This document shows positions 18,384-27,538 of a stretch of DNA of 64,000 nt, one piece after another. Each line of letters starts with the position of its first letter. Position 1 is the first letter of the stretch. The notes beneath the pieces were generated by a model that had not been told where the DNA came from, made no database searches, and saw only the letters and a list, made by a program, of their open reading frames with translations. The translations under genes were made by a program, and so were the position numbers. Origin of the DNA: an uncultured Lachnospiraceae bacterium (lineage in GTDB: Bacteria > Bacillota > Clostridia > Lachnospirales > Lachnospiraceae); NCBI GenBank assembly GCA_910587715.1, contig CAJUMV010000005.1, forward strand, positions 46,873 through 110,872. Direction: 5' to 3'.

Positions 18384-19736
18384 ATGGAGCCAAAAGTGTC
18401 AATAATCATTCCGATACATGATTCCGAGCCGTATTTAGAACAATGCCTTTGTTCTGTACGGAATCAGACCTTAAAGGAAATCGAAATTTTGTGCATAGAC
18501 GACTGCTCTGCGGATGGCTCGGCAGAGACAGTCAGGCGCATGTCAGGGGAGGACTCCCGGATAGTTCTGATACAAAACGAAAGGAATTTAGGGGCGGGAG
18601 AAACGAGAAACAGAGGCATAGAGCTTGCGAAAGGGGAATATTTCTTTTTCCTGGATTCGGATGATTTTTTGGCGGCGGAGGCGCTGGAGAAGCTGTATTA
18701 TTATGCCCACGGGAAGGCGCTCCAGCTGTGCTTTTGCTTCCATGTGAATTATTTTGAGAAGGATGGGAGCGTGGGCAAGAGCCCGCATACGACTGAAATT
18801 TTTTTCAAGCGATATCGGGATAAGGTATTTTCTTGGAATGACGTACAGCGCTTTTTCTATCAGAATATTTACTGTGTGCCGTGGAACCGCCTGTACCGGA
18901 CGGAATTTGTGAGAAAATCCTCTGTCAGGTTTCCGCCGTTAGAGAACTCGGAAGATTTATTTTTTGGGAACGCGCTGGTGACGCTGGCGGAGCGTATGGG
19001 CCTTGTGGACTCGGAGCAGCCGTTAGTCTTTTACAGGCGGGGACGGGAGGGACAGGTCTCTGCATCGGTCGCGAAGAATCCATACTGTATGCTGGAGTCG
19101 GCGAAGCTGTTGTATGATTTTCTGAAGCGCGGTCAGAAGCTGGATGGAATGCAGAAGGGGTATCACAGCTGCATCCTTGAGCTTTTACTTTTTCCGATAC
19201 AGGCAGCGGAGTATTCGGAAGTTGTTGTGAAACATATCGTGGAAGAGGGATTCCCGGAAATCGGGCTGGCTGATTTGACGCGGGCTGATTTTGCCGGCGT
19301 TGCGACCTATAAGAAGTACAGTGAATTGTTGATGGGCAGAAGCTGTTATGTAGATGCTTATATGGCTGCCGTTACGGAAGATAATGCCAAATTGAATTTG
19401 GCAGCACAGTTTTTAGGGTGGCATGAGAAAGAAAAAAAGGCTTTATGGGGGATGGGATATAAAGGACAGGCACTGGTTTGCGAGATGCGAAAAAGAGACA
19501 GGGGATTTGACTATTATATTGATAAAAACCCCGAAAAAGTTGACGGAGCGGCGAAGGAAATTTCTATATGCAGGTATGAGGAAATAGCGGAGCCGTTGGA
19601 TTACATTATGCTCACAAACAGGAAGTATTTTGAAGCAATTTACCGACAGTGCAAAGCGCGTACCCCTTCCTGTAAAGTGATTGATATGGATACGTTTTTC
19701 CGATGTGATATGACGATAGAAGAGTGTATGGCTTAG
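18384..19736 (+). CDS. GT2 glycosyltransferase with C-terminal Rossmann-like module
   Basis: The ATG at 18384 follows GGAGGG by eight bases and is chosen over 18345, which overlaps the previous stop but lacks a ribosome site. The GT2 domain begins VSIIIPIHDSEPYL and has IDDCSADGS and FLDSDDFL. The C-terminal module is KALWGMGYKGQAL followed by YYIDKNPEKVDG. Length ~450 residues. No membrane segment is evident, so it likely works on the cytoplasmic face, as do its neighbours. Confidence 0.82.
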   Translation: MEPKVSIIIPIHDSEPYLEQCLCSVRNQTLKEIEILCIDDCSADGSAETVRRMSGEDSRIVLIQNERNLGAGETRNRGIELAKGEYFFFLDSDDFLAAEALEKLYYYAHGKALQLCFCFHVNYFEKDGSVGKSPHTTEIFFKRYRDKVFSWNDVQRFFYQNIYCVPWNRLYRTEFVRKSSVRFPPLENSEDLFFGNALVTLAERMGLVDSEQPLVFYRRGREGQVSASVAKNPYCMLESAKLLYDFLKRGQKLDGMQKGYHSCILELLLFPIQAAEYSEVVVKHIVEEGFPEIGLADLTRADFAGVATYKKYSELLMGRSCYVDAYMAAVTEDNAKLNLAAQFLGWHEKEKKALWGMGYKGQALVCEMRKRDRGFDYYIDKNPEKVDGAAKEISICRYEEIAEPLDYIMLTNRKYFEAIYRQCKARTPSCKVIDMDTFFRCDMTIEECMA

Positions 19737-19748
19737 CGGGAGGTTTGT

Positions 19749-21011
19749 ATGGAGATACCTGTAGTCTTTGCTACAGACGAAAATTATTTATTTTATACAG
19801 TGGTAGCGATTACTTCTATGGCGGAAAATGCGGGGCAGGATACTTTTTATCAGATATACATACTGGTATCGGGCGCGTTGGAAGGCGGGCATGAGCTATT
19901 CATAAATCTGCAGGAAAAGTATGCAAATATAGAAATTCAGCTTTTGCCTGTTGCAGACGAAAAGTTTCAAACGGTACATATTAACAATTCCCATGTAACA
20001 AAGGCAACGTTTTACCGACTTATTTTAAGTAAGGTGCTGCCGGTGGAAAAGTGCGTGTATCTGGATTCCGATACGATTGTGAATACGGATTTGCAGGAAT
20101 TGTACCTCACGGAAATGGGAGAAAATTATATTGCGGGGGTAAGGGATTTATGGATTGACCTCATGGAGGGGAACAAGAGGGAAGAGCGGCGGAAAAAGAC
20201 GGATATTCCGTCCATGAACCAGTATATCAACGCGGGGGTGCTCCTTTTTAATCTGGATAAAATCAGAAGGGATAATCTGACGGAACAGTTCCGGGAGCAT
20301 ATGAAGAAAGACTATCTGTTTGAAGATCAGGATATCGTGAACGTATGCTGCTATGACCATATTTGCAGGCTTCCGGCGAAATGGAATCTTTTTACTCTGT
20401 TTATGGGGCGACTCAACGAGCTGGAAGAAAGGGGAATGGACAAAGCCGCCATTCATTATATGAAAGAGAAGAAGGGGATTATCCATTATGCTACGCCTTA
20501 TATCAGACCATGGGAATCCGTGCGGTTCCTCTGCAACGACATCTGGTGGCAGTATGCGGAAATATGGAGGGATACGCTGGAGTACCGGCATCTGGAAAAG
20601 AGAGTGCGGCAGCGTGAGATTGGCTATTCCGAGGAGGCAATGGCAGCGTATTGCAGGGCATATGAGCGGGTTTATATCTGGGGCTTTACCAATCTGGGCA
20701 GAAAGATTCTGACAGAACTTATGGACAGGGGGACGGAAAATGTCGCCGCTTTCATCGACCATGATTTGGAAAAACAAAAGTACGCATACTGCGGAAAGTC
20801 TGTGAAGCCCTTTGACGTTTCCGTCTATGAAAAGGGAAAGTGTGCGTTTCTCATAGCGAGCCAGAAAAGAGCAGAGGAAATAAAAAGCAGCCTCTTCGAT
20901 GCGGGGGTGCGGGAGGAGGACATTGTCTGCTTTATACAGAAAGGTCCATATTATTATCAATGCCTGCGGCCGGAGTTCGCCGAGGAAAAGGGCACAGGTG
21001 ATTTTAAATAG
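19749..21011 (+). CDS. GT8-family glycosyltransferase with C-terminal Rossmann-like module
   Basis: 420 residues. The N-terminal ~280 residues are GT8: PVVFATDENYLFYT at the start, YLDSDTIV as the DxD metal site, then INAGVLLFNLDK and GIIHYATP. GT8 enzymes are retaining transferases using UDP-glucose or UDP-galactose. The C-terminal module is YIWGFTNLGRKIL with AAFIDHDLEKQ. The start is preceded by GGGAGG. It is the only GT8 in the run. Confidence 0.85.
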   Translation: MEIPVVFATDENYLFYTVVAITSMAENAGQDTFYQIYILVSGALEGGHELFINLQEKYANIEIQLLPVADEKFQTVHINNSHVTKATFYRLILSKVLPVEKCVYLDSDTIVNTDLQELYLTEMGENYIAGVRDLWIDLMEGNKREERRKKTDIPSMNQYINAGVLLFNLDKIRRDNLTEQFREHMKKDYLFEDQDIVNVCCYDHICRLPAKWNLFTLFMGRLNELEERGMDKAAIHYMKEKKGIIHYATPYIRPWESVRFLCNDIWWQYAEIWRDTLEYRHLEKRVRQREIGYSEEAMAAYCRAYERVYIWGFTNLGRKILTELMDRGTENVAAFIDHDLEKQKYAYCGKSVKPFDVSVYEKGKCAFLIASQKRAEEIKSSLFDAGVREEDIVCFIQKGPYYYQCLRPEFAEEKGTGDFK

Positions 21012-21038
21012 AATCAGGGGAGGAGAGTGACGACAGCT

Positions 21039-22400
21039 ATGACTGATATATCCGTGATTGTACCTGTCTATAACGTGGAATTGTATCTGGAGGAATGTCT
21101 GGACAGCCTGACCGCGCAGACTTACCAGAACATGGAGTTTATCTGCATCAACGACGGCTCCACGGACGGATCGCTGGAGATTCTTCGCGAATATGAAAAG
21201 CGGGACAGCCGGATTAAGGTGGTGGACAAGCCAAATGAAGGATACGGAAAGACGATGAACAGAGGGCTCGCCATGGCAAAGTCCGCATGGATTGGCATTG
21301 TGGAGAGCGACGATTTTGTGAAGGCGGATATGTTTGAGAAGCTGTATGAGGCGGCGGACAGTGAGGTTAATCTGGTAAAATGCAATTTTTATAAGTACAA
21401 GGCAAAGGAGGGGAAAAACATCAACTACAGCAAGGAATATCCGGAAGAACTTTTCGGCAGGGAGATAGACCCCTTGGATTATCCGGAAATCTATGACGCC
21501 CATAACAGCGTCTGGGCGGGGCTGTACCGCAGAAGCTTTCTGGAGGAAAACCGGATTCATTTCAGCGAGACGCCGGGGGCTTCCTATCAGGATATCTCTT
21601 TTAACTTTAAGGTGCTTTCCTCTGTCCGAAAAATGAAGCTGATTAAAGATGCGCTGCTTTATTACCGGACAGATAATTTACAGTCTTCCGTATACAATCC
21701 GAATAAAATTTTCTGCATGTCGGATGAAATGCACGCAATTGAGGCGTACATACGGGAGCAGTCAGAAGAGCGGCGGAAAAAACTGTGGCCAATCTGTATG
21801 AAGAAGAAGTTTTATGACTACAGGTGGAATTATCTGCGGCTGGCCCCGGAATTTCAATATGCTTTTTTCAGGCTGATGGCGGAGGAGTTTGCGGCGGATG
21901 ACAGGGAAGGAAAGTTTGAGGAAGTCCGCTGGAGAACGGAGAAGCACAAAGAAGAGCTTCGCGGGATAATAGACGATGCGGAAGGCTATTTTCAAAAAAC
22001 GAGAAATGTGCAGTATGTGGACGGGCGGGTTCAGATGGCGGACACGGTAAACCAAAAGCTGTTTTTAAAGGGGATTTTGCAGGAGGTCAGGGAGTCTGGC
22101 CGCACGGTCATCTACGGCGCAGGCATATGGGGAAAGTGGATGGCGGAGCGGCTGCTTGCCAAGGGAATCCCGAAGGAAAAGTTGTTGTTTGCGGTATCAC
22201 ATAGAGGGGAAGGGCGGGAAGCGATGGGGATTCCCATTGTGGAAGCGGGCAGCCTGAAAGCGATGGAAGAGCGGCTGTTTGTCATCGTGGCGGTGAAAGG
22301 GGAAGCACAGATAGAGATGCTGGCAAATCTGAGGAAGCTTGGCATTACCAATGTGGCGCTGGCGGACGATGAGTTTCGGAAGCTGATGCAGCTTGCATGA
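21039..22400 (+). CDS. GT2 glycosyltransferase with C-terminal Rossmann-like module
   Basis: GT2 domain: ISVIVPVYNVELYL, INDGSTDGS and IVESDDFVKAD. The module at the C-terminus is TVIYGAGIWGKWMA, and the second strand is degenerate (LFAVSHRGEG). GTG 21027 is an alternative start; the GGGGAGGAG element lies close to GTG and rather far from ATG 21039, so the choice is uncertain. It belongs to the same GT2 subfamily as the copies encoded at 17014 and 22417 (ASYQDISF motif). Confidence 0.8.
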   Translation: MTDISVIVPVYNVELYLEECLDSLTAQTYQNMEFICINDGSTDGSLEILREYEKRDSRIKVVDKPNEGYGKTMNRGLAMAKSAWIGIVESDDFVKADMFEKLYEAADSEVNLVKCNFYKYKAKEGKNINYSKEYPEELFGREIDPLDYPEIYDAHNSVWAGLYRRSFLEENRIHFSETPGASYQDISFNFKVLSSVRKMKLIKDALLYYRTDNLQSSVYNPNKIFCMSDEMHAIEAYIREQSEERRKKLWPICMKKKFYDYRWNYLRLAPEFQYAFFRLMAEEFAADDREGKFEEVRWRTEKHKEELRGIIDDAEGYFQKTRNVQYVDGRVQMADTVNQKLFLKGILQEVRESGRTVIYGAGIWGKWMAERLLAKGIPKEKLLFAVSHRGEGREAMGIPIVEAGSLKAMEERLFVIVAVKGEAQIEMLANLRKLGITNVALADDEFRKLMQLA

Positions 22401-22416
22401 CAGGGAAAGGAAGCAC

Positions 22417-25185
22417 ATGAAAGCAATTATCTTCGGCCTTGGAAATTATTATCGTATACAGAAACCCAGGCTGGAAAGCCTTACCAATCTTGAAATCGTG
22501 GCATTCGCGGACAACAACGCCGCGTTGTGGGGCACAAGTGTAGATGGGAAACGGGTCATCCCGCCTGCGGAGATTCTGTCGGAGGCGTTTGACTTGGTGA
22601 TAATCGTGAGTCTTTATGCGAGCGAGATTTATCGGCAGCTCATCGCGCTTGGGGTGGACAGCGGCAGGATTACCGCATGGCCGCAGTTCTGGGCGGGGCG
22701 CATGAAGGGCAGGATAGAGCTCTTTGAGCCGGAAAACGGACGGGAAAACGGCGGCAAAAAGATAGCAATCCTGTCAAAGGATTTGTGCTACGACGGCGCC
22801 ACGCTTGTGGCCATTTATGCGGCAAGGGCCTTGAGTGAACACGGGAGCGCGGTATTGGCGGTTCCTTCCGGGGACGAAAAGCTGATTCGGGAAACGTTAA
22901 AGGAGGGGATTGCCGTCGCAATCTGCCCGTCGCTTCCATGGATTGGCGGGGCGGAGACCGCGTGGCTGAAACAGTTTGACGCGGTGATTGTGAATACGCA
23001 TCCGCTGTTAGAGAGCGTGCTTGCCGTAAGGCGCGTGCGTCCCGTCCTCTGGTGGGTGCATGAAGGCTCGGGGAATTATGAGATTGTGAAGATGCAGTAT
23101 CCGGAAGGCATAGAGGGCAAAGAGTTCCGGAATGTTACGATTTGCGGGGTCAGTGGGATTGCCTGGCGCAATTTTAATCAGGTGCACCCGGGATATCCCG
23201 AAAAAGTATTGCTGCCGGGCATTCCGGAGCAAAAGCCCACGCAGAGGAAAAAAGAAGGGCGGAAGGTCGTTTTTGCCGTAATCGGCGTTTTGTATCCCTT
23301 AAAGGGGCAGGAGTTTTTCTTAGACGCGGCCCGGAAAGCGGCAGACGGCGCGGCGGCGGAGTTTTGGATTATCGGCAGGGTGGATGACAACGACTACGGC
23401 AGAAGGATAAGGGAGCGGGCTTCTGAGTCTGAGTCGGTGCGGCTGTTCGGGGAGCTGACGAGAGCGGAGCTTGACGAAATTTTCCCGGAAATTGATGTGG
23501 TGGTCTGCGCCTCCAAGGAGGAGACGTTGTCCCTGACGGTTGTCGAGGGGATGCGCTCGGGGAAGCTGTGTATCGCCACGAAGAATACGGGCGTTGCGGC
23601 GTATATCCATGACGGAAAGAATGGATTTCTTGTGGAATACGGCGATACGGACGCCTTGGTGGAAAAGATGAGGCGGGCGATTGACGGGTGGGAAAGTCTG
23701 GACAGTGTGCGGGAAGCGGCAAGGCGGACGTATGAGAAATATTTCAGCATGAAAGCATTTGGCAGGAGATTGGAAGAAATGATAAGGGAAACGGAAAGAG
23801 ATTGGAAGGAGGGGCAGCCCACGCCCCCGAAGGTTACGGTTTTGCTGCCGTCTCTGAATGTGGCGGCCTATATCCGCGAGTGTATCGAGAGCGTTGTAAA
23901 CCAGACGCTTACGGACATGGAAATTTTGTGTATCGACGCGGGCTCCACGGACGGCACCTGTGAGGTGATACAGGAATATGCGGCGAAAGACCGACGGGTG
24001 CGCTTCATCCGCTCCGAGAAGCGAAGCTACGGATACCAGATTAACTTAGGGTTTCAGCTTGCTAAGGGGGAGTATATAGGGATTGTGGAGACGGACGACA
24101 GTGTGGAGCCGGACATGTATGAGGTTCTTTACCAGAGGGCGGCAGAGCTGGATCTGGACTATGTGAAGGCGGGATTTTACACGATGGTCACGCCCTATGA
24201 GGGGGAAAGGTATCTGCTAGAGCACAGGCTGGGCGACACGGAGCAGATTTTTTCCTACGAATACTTTTTGAAAAAGAAGCTGTCCCCGGATGTTTATATA
24301 TGGAACGGGATTTATAAGCGGTCGTTTTTACAGGAGTTCGATATCAGGCTGAACGAGAGCCCGGGGGCGGCGTTTCAGGACTGCGGTTTCCGCTATCTGA
24401 CAGACATGCACCTCAGGCGGGGGATGTTCATCGAACGGCTGTTTTATCATTACAGGCGGGACAATGCCGGGGCCTCAACCTACAATTCCCATTTTGTGCG
24501 GTTTAATCTGGAGGAATGCCGGTATATCCGGCAGCGGATGGCGCGCGACGGCATCACGGACAGGGACAGGCGCGCTTATATGGCGCGGGAGACGGTGATG
24601 ATGGCGCTCTCCCCCTATACGACGTTTCGGGAGCACAGTCTGCCGAATGAGGAGATTTTTTCGGATTTGGATGAATTTCGCGAAATTATCGTTGCGGACA
24701 GGGAGCAGGGACTCTTAAAGCAGGAGGAAATGCTCGCGGCGCACTGGATAGAAATGTGCCTGTTTACGGAGGCGCCGGAGGCTTACGAGGCGTACATCGG
24801 CATCAAGGCGAAAATGGACTTCAACGTCTACAGAAATTTTGTGCAGGAAATGTCACAGAAAAAGCAGCTGGTGATTTTCTGCACGGGGAAGGCGGCGAAG
24901 TTTGCGATGTGTCTGTTTCGGATGAACGGGCTGGAAAATATGGTCGCTTTCTGTGATAATGATTCTACAAAGTGGGGCACAGACTTTTACGGACGCCCGG
25001 TTTTGTCCCCGGAGGAGGCGGTCAGCCGCTATCCCGATGCGTATTATCTGGTGGCCAAGCTGGGGGATTGCGGGGAAATCCTGCGGCAGTTAACAGACGG
25101 CGGCGTGAAGGAGGAGCAGACGTCCGTATACAGGCTCTCCCTCAATGCTTTTGGCTGCACGAATCTGTTTATGCGGGGGCTGTAG
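22417..25185 (+). CDS. Two-headed enzyme: Rossmann-like module + GT4 + GT2 + Rossmann-like module
   Basis: ~922 residues. Order: module (KAIIFGLGNYYRI, then AFADNNAALWG) ~1-105; GT4 domain ~115-460 (VCASKEETLSLTVVEGM with the E-x7-E pair); GT2 domain ~470-700 (VTVLLPSLNVAAYI, IDAGSTDGT, IVETDDSVEPD); second module ~825-922 (LVIFCTGKAAKF, then VAFCDNDSTKWG). ATG 22417 follows AAAGGAAGCAC and is preferred over 22393, which overlaps the previous gene. Two sugar transfers by one chain are implied. It is the only protein here with two copies of the module, one at each end. Confidence 0.83.
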   Translation: MKAIIFGLGNYYRIQKPRLESLTNLEIVAFADNNAALWGTSVDGKRVIPPAEILSEAFDLVIIVSLYASEIYRQLIALGVDSGRITAWPQFWAGRMKGRIELFEPENGRENGGKKIAILSKDLCYDGATLVAIYAARALSEHGSAVLAVPSGDEKLIRETLKEGIAVAICPSLPWIGGAETAWLKQFDAVIVNTHPLLESVLAVRRVRPVLWWVHEGSGNYEIVKMQYPEGIEGKEFRNVTICGVSGIAWRNFNQVHPGYPEKVLLPGIPEQKPTQRKKEGRKVVFAVIGVLYPLKGQEFFLDAARKAADGAAAEFWIIGRVDDNDYGRRIRERASESESVRLFGELTRAELDEIFPEIDVVVCASKEETLSLTVVEGMRSGKLCIATKNTGVAAYIHDGKNGFLVEYGDTDALVEKMRRAIDGWESLDSVREAARRTYEKYFSMKAFGRRLEEMIRETERDWKEGQPTPPKVTVLLPSLNVAAYIRECIESVVNQTLTDMEILCIDAGSTDGTCEVIQEYAAKDRRVRFIRSEKRSYGYQINLGFQLAKGEYIGIVETDDSVEPDMYEVLYQRAAELDLDYVKAGFYTMVTPYEGERYLLEHRLGDTEQIFSYEYFLKKKLSPDVYIWNGIYKRSFLQEFDIRLNESPGAAFQDCGFRYLTDMHLRRGMFIERLFYHYRRDNAGASTYNSHFVRFNLEECRYIRQRMARDGITDRDRRAYMARETVMMALSPYTTFREHSLPNEEIFSDLDEFREIIVADREQGLLKQEEMLAAHWIEMCLFTEAPEAYEAYIGIKAKMDFNVYRNFVQEMSQKKQLVIFCTGKAAKFAMCLFRMNGLENMVAFCDNDSTKWGTDFYGRPVLSPEEAVSRYPDAYYLVAKLGDCGEILRQLTDGGVKEEQTSVYRLSLNAFGCTNLFMRGL

Positions 25186-25225
25186 GCAGGAGGGTAAGGA
25201 TTTTGAGGAAAGGCAGGGAAACGGG

Positions 25226-27538
25226 ATGACATCCAGGCAACGGCAGAGGGAATTGCCCAAGGCAATCATAAAATGGTATGAGACAGGGAAAAAGAGCAGG
25301 ACCGCCTGTGTAATCTGCGAGGAGGGAAACAGCGTCTGCATTGCGGAAGCGCTGGAGGAAATGGGAATGCAGGCGGAGCGTCTGCCGCTTGCGTCGCCGG
25401 AATGCTGGCAGGCGGAGTATGACATGATTGTCGCGGTCGATGTGCTGGAATACGCGAAGGCTCCTGCAGAGCTGCTTGGCGCCATCCGCAGCCACTTGCG
25501 GCCAGACGGCAGGCTGCTTTTAGCGGCGGACAATCGTCTGGGCATCCGCTATTTCTGCGGGGACCAGGATAATTTTACCAATAAAAATTTTGACGGCATT
25601 GAAAACTACAGGCACCTCATGCATTGGGAGCGGGAGTCCGCGAAGGGGAGAGCCTACGCGAAGGCGGAGATTATCCGCTTTCTGGAGGAGGCGGGCTTTA
25701 CGGGGCATCGGTTTTTCTCGGTGTTTCCCAGACTGTCGAACCCGCAGCTTCTTCTGGCGGAGGACTATGAGCCCAACGAGGCGCTGGATATCCGGATTTT
25801 CCCGGAGTACAACAGTCCCGACACGGTATTTCTGATGGAGGAGGAGCTCTATCCGTCCCTGATGGAGAATCATCTGCTGCATGGGATGGCCAACGGCTTT
25901 TTTGTGGAATGTCCTCTGGACGGCGCGTTTTCTCCCATCAATCAGGTGACGCTTTCCGGGGAGCGGGGCGTGGAAAACGGGATGGCGACGATTCTTAGAG
26001 GCGACGGGCTTGTGAAAAAGCGCGCCCTGTATCCGGAGGGGAAGGAGAAGCTGGGGAAGCTGTTTGACAACAATCGGTATTTGCAGGCGCGGGGGGTACG
26101 GATGATTGAGGCAAAGCTCGAGGAGGACGCCTTTGTCATGCCCTATGTGCCGGGAATCCCGGCCAACGACTATTTCCGCACGCTGTTTGTGACGGATCGG
26201 GCGGCCTTTTTGGAAAAGCTGGACGCTTTTTGGGAGATTATCCTGCGCTCGTCGGAGCATGTGCGGTATGAGGACGTGGACTGGGAGCGGTTTGAGCCCG
26301 GCTGGGAGAAGCGGAAAAAGGACGACCCCAACAGGGATAAGTGGAAGAAGATTGCATCCGGCACGGAGGAGGAGCGGGAAGCGCTGGGCGTCATCTTAAA
26401 GCGGGGCTATCTGGATTTGGTTTCGCTAAACTGCTTTTATGTGGACGACGATTTTGTATTTTATGATCAGGAGCTCTATCTGGAATGTGTTCCGGCAAAA
26501 GCCATCATGCTTAGAACCATCGAGTTTATCTATAAATTTAACGACCAGCTGGATGGGCTGATTCCCAGAAAAGAGCTTTTCGAAAGGTACGGGCTCTGGG
26601 AGCACCGCGGGCTGTTTTATAAATTTATCAGCCTGTTTCTGAATGTGCTGCGGAATGATGACGGGATGCTGGATTATTTCAAGGAGGGCAGGCGGTATTA
26701 CGATACCGTGGCAGAGAACCGCAAGCGTTTGAACTATTCCGGGGAAGAGTACACCATGATATTTAAGGATATTTTCCACCATATCAGAGGGCGGAAGCTG
26801 TACCTTTTTGGCTCGGGAAAATATGCAAAGTATTTTCAGGAAAAATATGGAGAAATCTATCCGGTGACAGGGTATCTGGACAATGACGTAAGCCGCCAGG
26901 GAACGGAGGTGGACGGGCTGCCCGTGCTATCGCCTGCGGTGTTAAAAGAAATGAATACGGCGGAGTACAAGGTGTTAATCTGCATCCGGGACTATATGCC
27001 GGTGGTGCGGCAGCTTTACAGGGCGGGGATTCCAAACTACAGCGTGTACAATCCGAATCTGGTCTATCGGGACGAGCAGCCGCCAAAGACGGAAGAATCA
27101 CAGAAAAAATATAATGTGGGTTATGTGGCGGGGGTGTTCGACCTGTTCCACATCGGGCATCTGAATCTGCTCAGGCGGGCGAAGGAACAGTGCAATTACC
27201 TGATTGTGGGGATTGTCACGGACGAGGGGGTAATCCGGCACAAGAAATCGAAGCCGGCCATTCCTTTCGAGGAGCGCATGGAGATTGTCCGCGCCTGCAG
27301 GTATGTGGACAGGGTAGTGGAGATACCCCTCGACAAGGGAGATACGAACGACGCGTACCGCCTGTACAAATTTGACGTGCAGTTTTCGGGAAGCGACTAC
27401 GCGGACGACCCAAGGTGGAAGGCGAAGCGGGAATTTCTGCAAAGATACGGCGCGGATTTGGTTTTCTTTCCGTACACGGAGGGAATCAGCACGACGCAGC
27501 TCAAGGATACGGTGGAAGGGAGGAAGGCGGAGCGATGA
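25226..27538 (+). CDS. Four-part protein: SAM methyltransferase + kinase-like + Rossmann-like module + glycerol-3-phosphate cytidylyltransferase-like
   Basis: ~770 residues from ATG 25226 (after GGCAGGGAAACGGG); an earlier ATG at 25145 overlaps the previous gene. Residues ~25-150 look like a methyltransferase (YDMIVAVDVLEY, then LRPDGRLLLAADN). Residues ~190-500 resemble a protein-kinase-like fold (VKKRAL lysine strand, FVMPYVPG hinge, FYVDDDFVFYDQEL as the metal-binding Asp). Residues ~521-620 are the shared module (LYLFGSGKYAKYF, then YLDNDVSRQG). The end (GVFDLFHIGHLNLL, EGISTTQLK) matches the TagD-type cytidylyltransferase family that makes CDP-glycerol. A methyltransferase-kinase pair recalls the chain terminator WbdD; that comparison is inference. 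Confidence 0.78.
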   Translation: MTSRQRQRELPKAIIKWYETGKKSRTACVICEEGNSVCIAEALEEMGMQAERLPLASPECWQAEYDMIVAVDVLEYAKAPAELLGAIRSHLRPDGRLLLAADNRLGIRYFCGDQDNFTNKNFDGIENYRHLMHWERESAKGRAYAKAEIIRFLEEAGFTGHRFFSVFPRLSNPQLLLAEDYEPNEALDIRIFPEYNSPDTVFLMEEELYPSLMENHLLHGMANGFFVECPLDGAFSPINQVTLSGERGVENGMATILRGDGLVKKRALYPEGKEKLGKLFDNNRYLQARGVRMIEAKLEEDAFVMPYVPGIPANDYFRTLFVTDRAAFLEKLDAFWEIILRSSEHVRYEDVDWERFEPGWEKRKKDDPNRDKWKKIASGTEEEREALGVILKRGYLDLVSLNCFYVDDDFVFYDQELYLECVPAKAIMLRTIEFIYKFNDQLDGLIPRKELFERYGLWEHRGLFYKFISLFLNVLRNDDGMLDYFKEGRRYYDTVAENRKRLNYSGEEYTMIFKDIFHHIRGRKLYLFGSGKYAKYFQEKYGEIYPVTGYLDNDVSRQGTEVDGLPVLSPAVLKEMNTAEYKVLICIRDYMPVVRQLYRAGIPNYSVYNPNLVYRDEQPPKTEESQKKYNVGYVAGVFDLFHIGHLNLLRRAKEQCNYLIVGIVTDEGVIRHKKSKPAIPFEERMEIVRACRYVDRVVEIPLDKGDTNDAYRLYKFDVQFSGSDYADDPRWKAKREFLQRYGADLVFFPYTEGISTTQLKDTVEGRKAER

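Noticed and set aside
20148..21560. Minus-strand open frame of ~470 codons
   Set aside because: It overlaps the well-supported GT8 and GT2 genes on the + strand and shows no recognisable domain.
22393..22416. Upstream starts for several glycan genes (22393, 25145, 27415, 18345, 5823)
   Set aside because: Each overlaps the previous gene and lacks a ribosome site, while a later ATG with a good site begins at the first strand of a domain.
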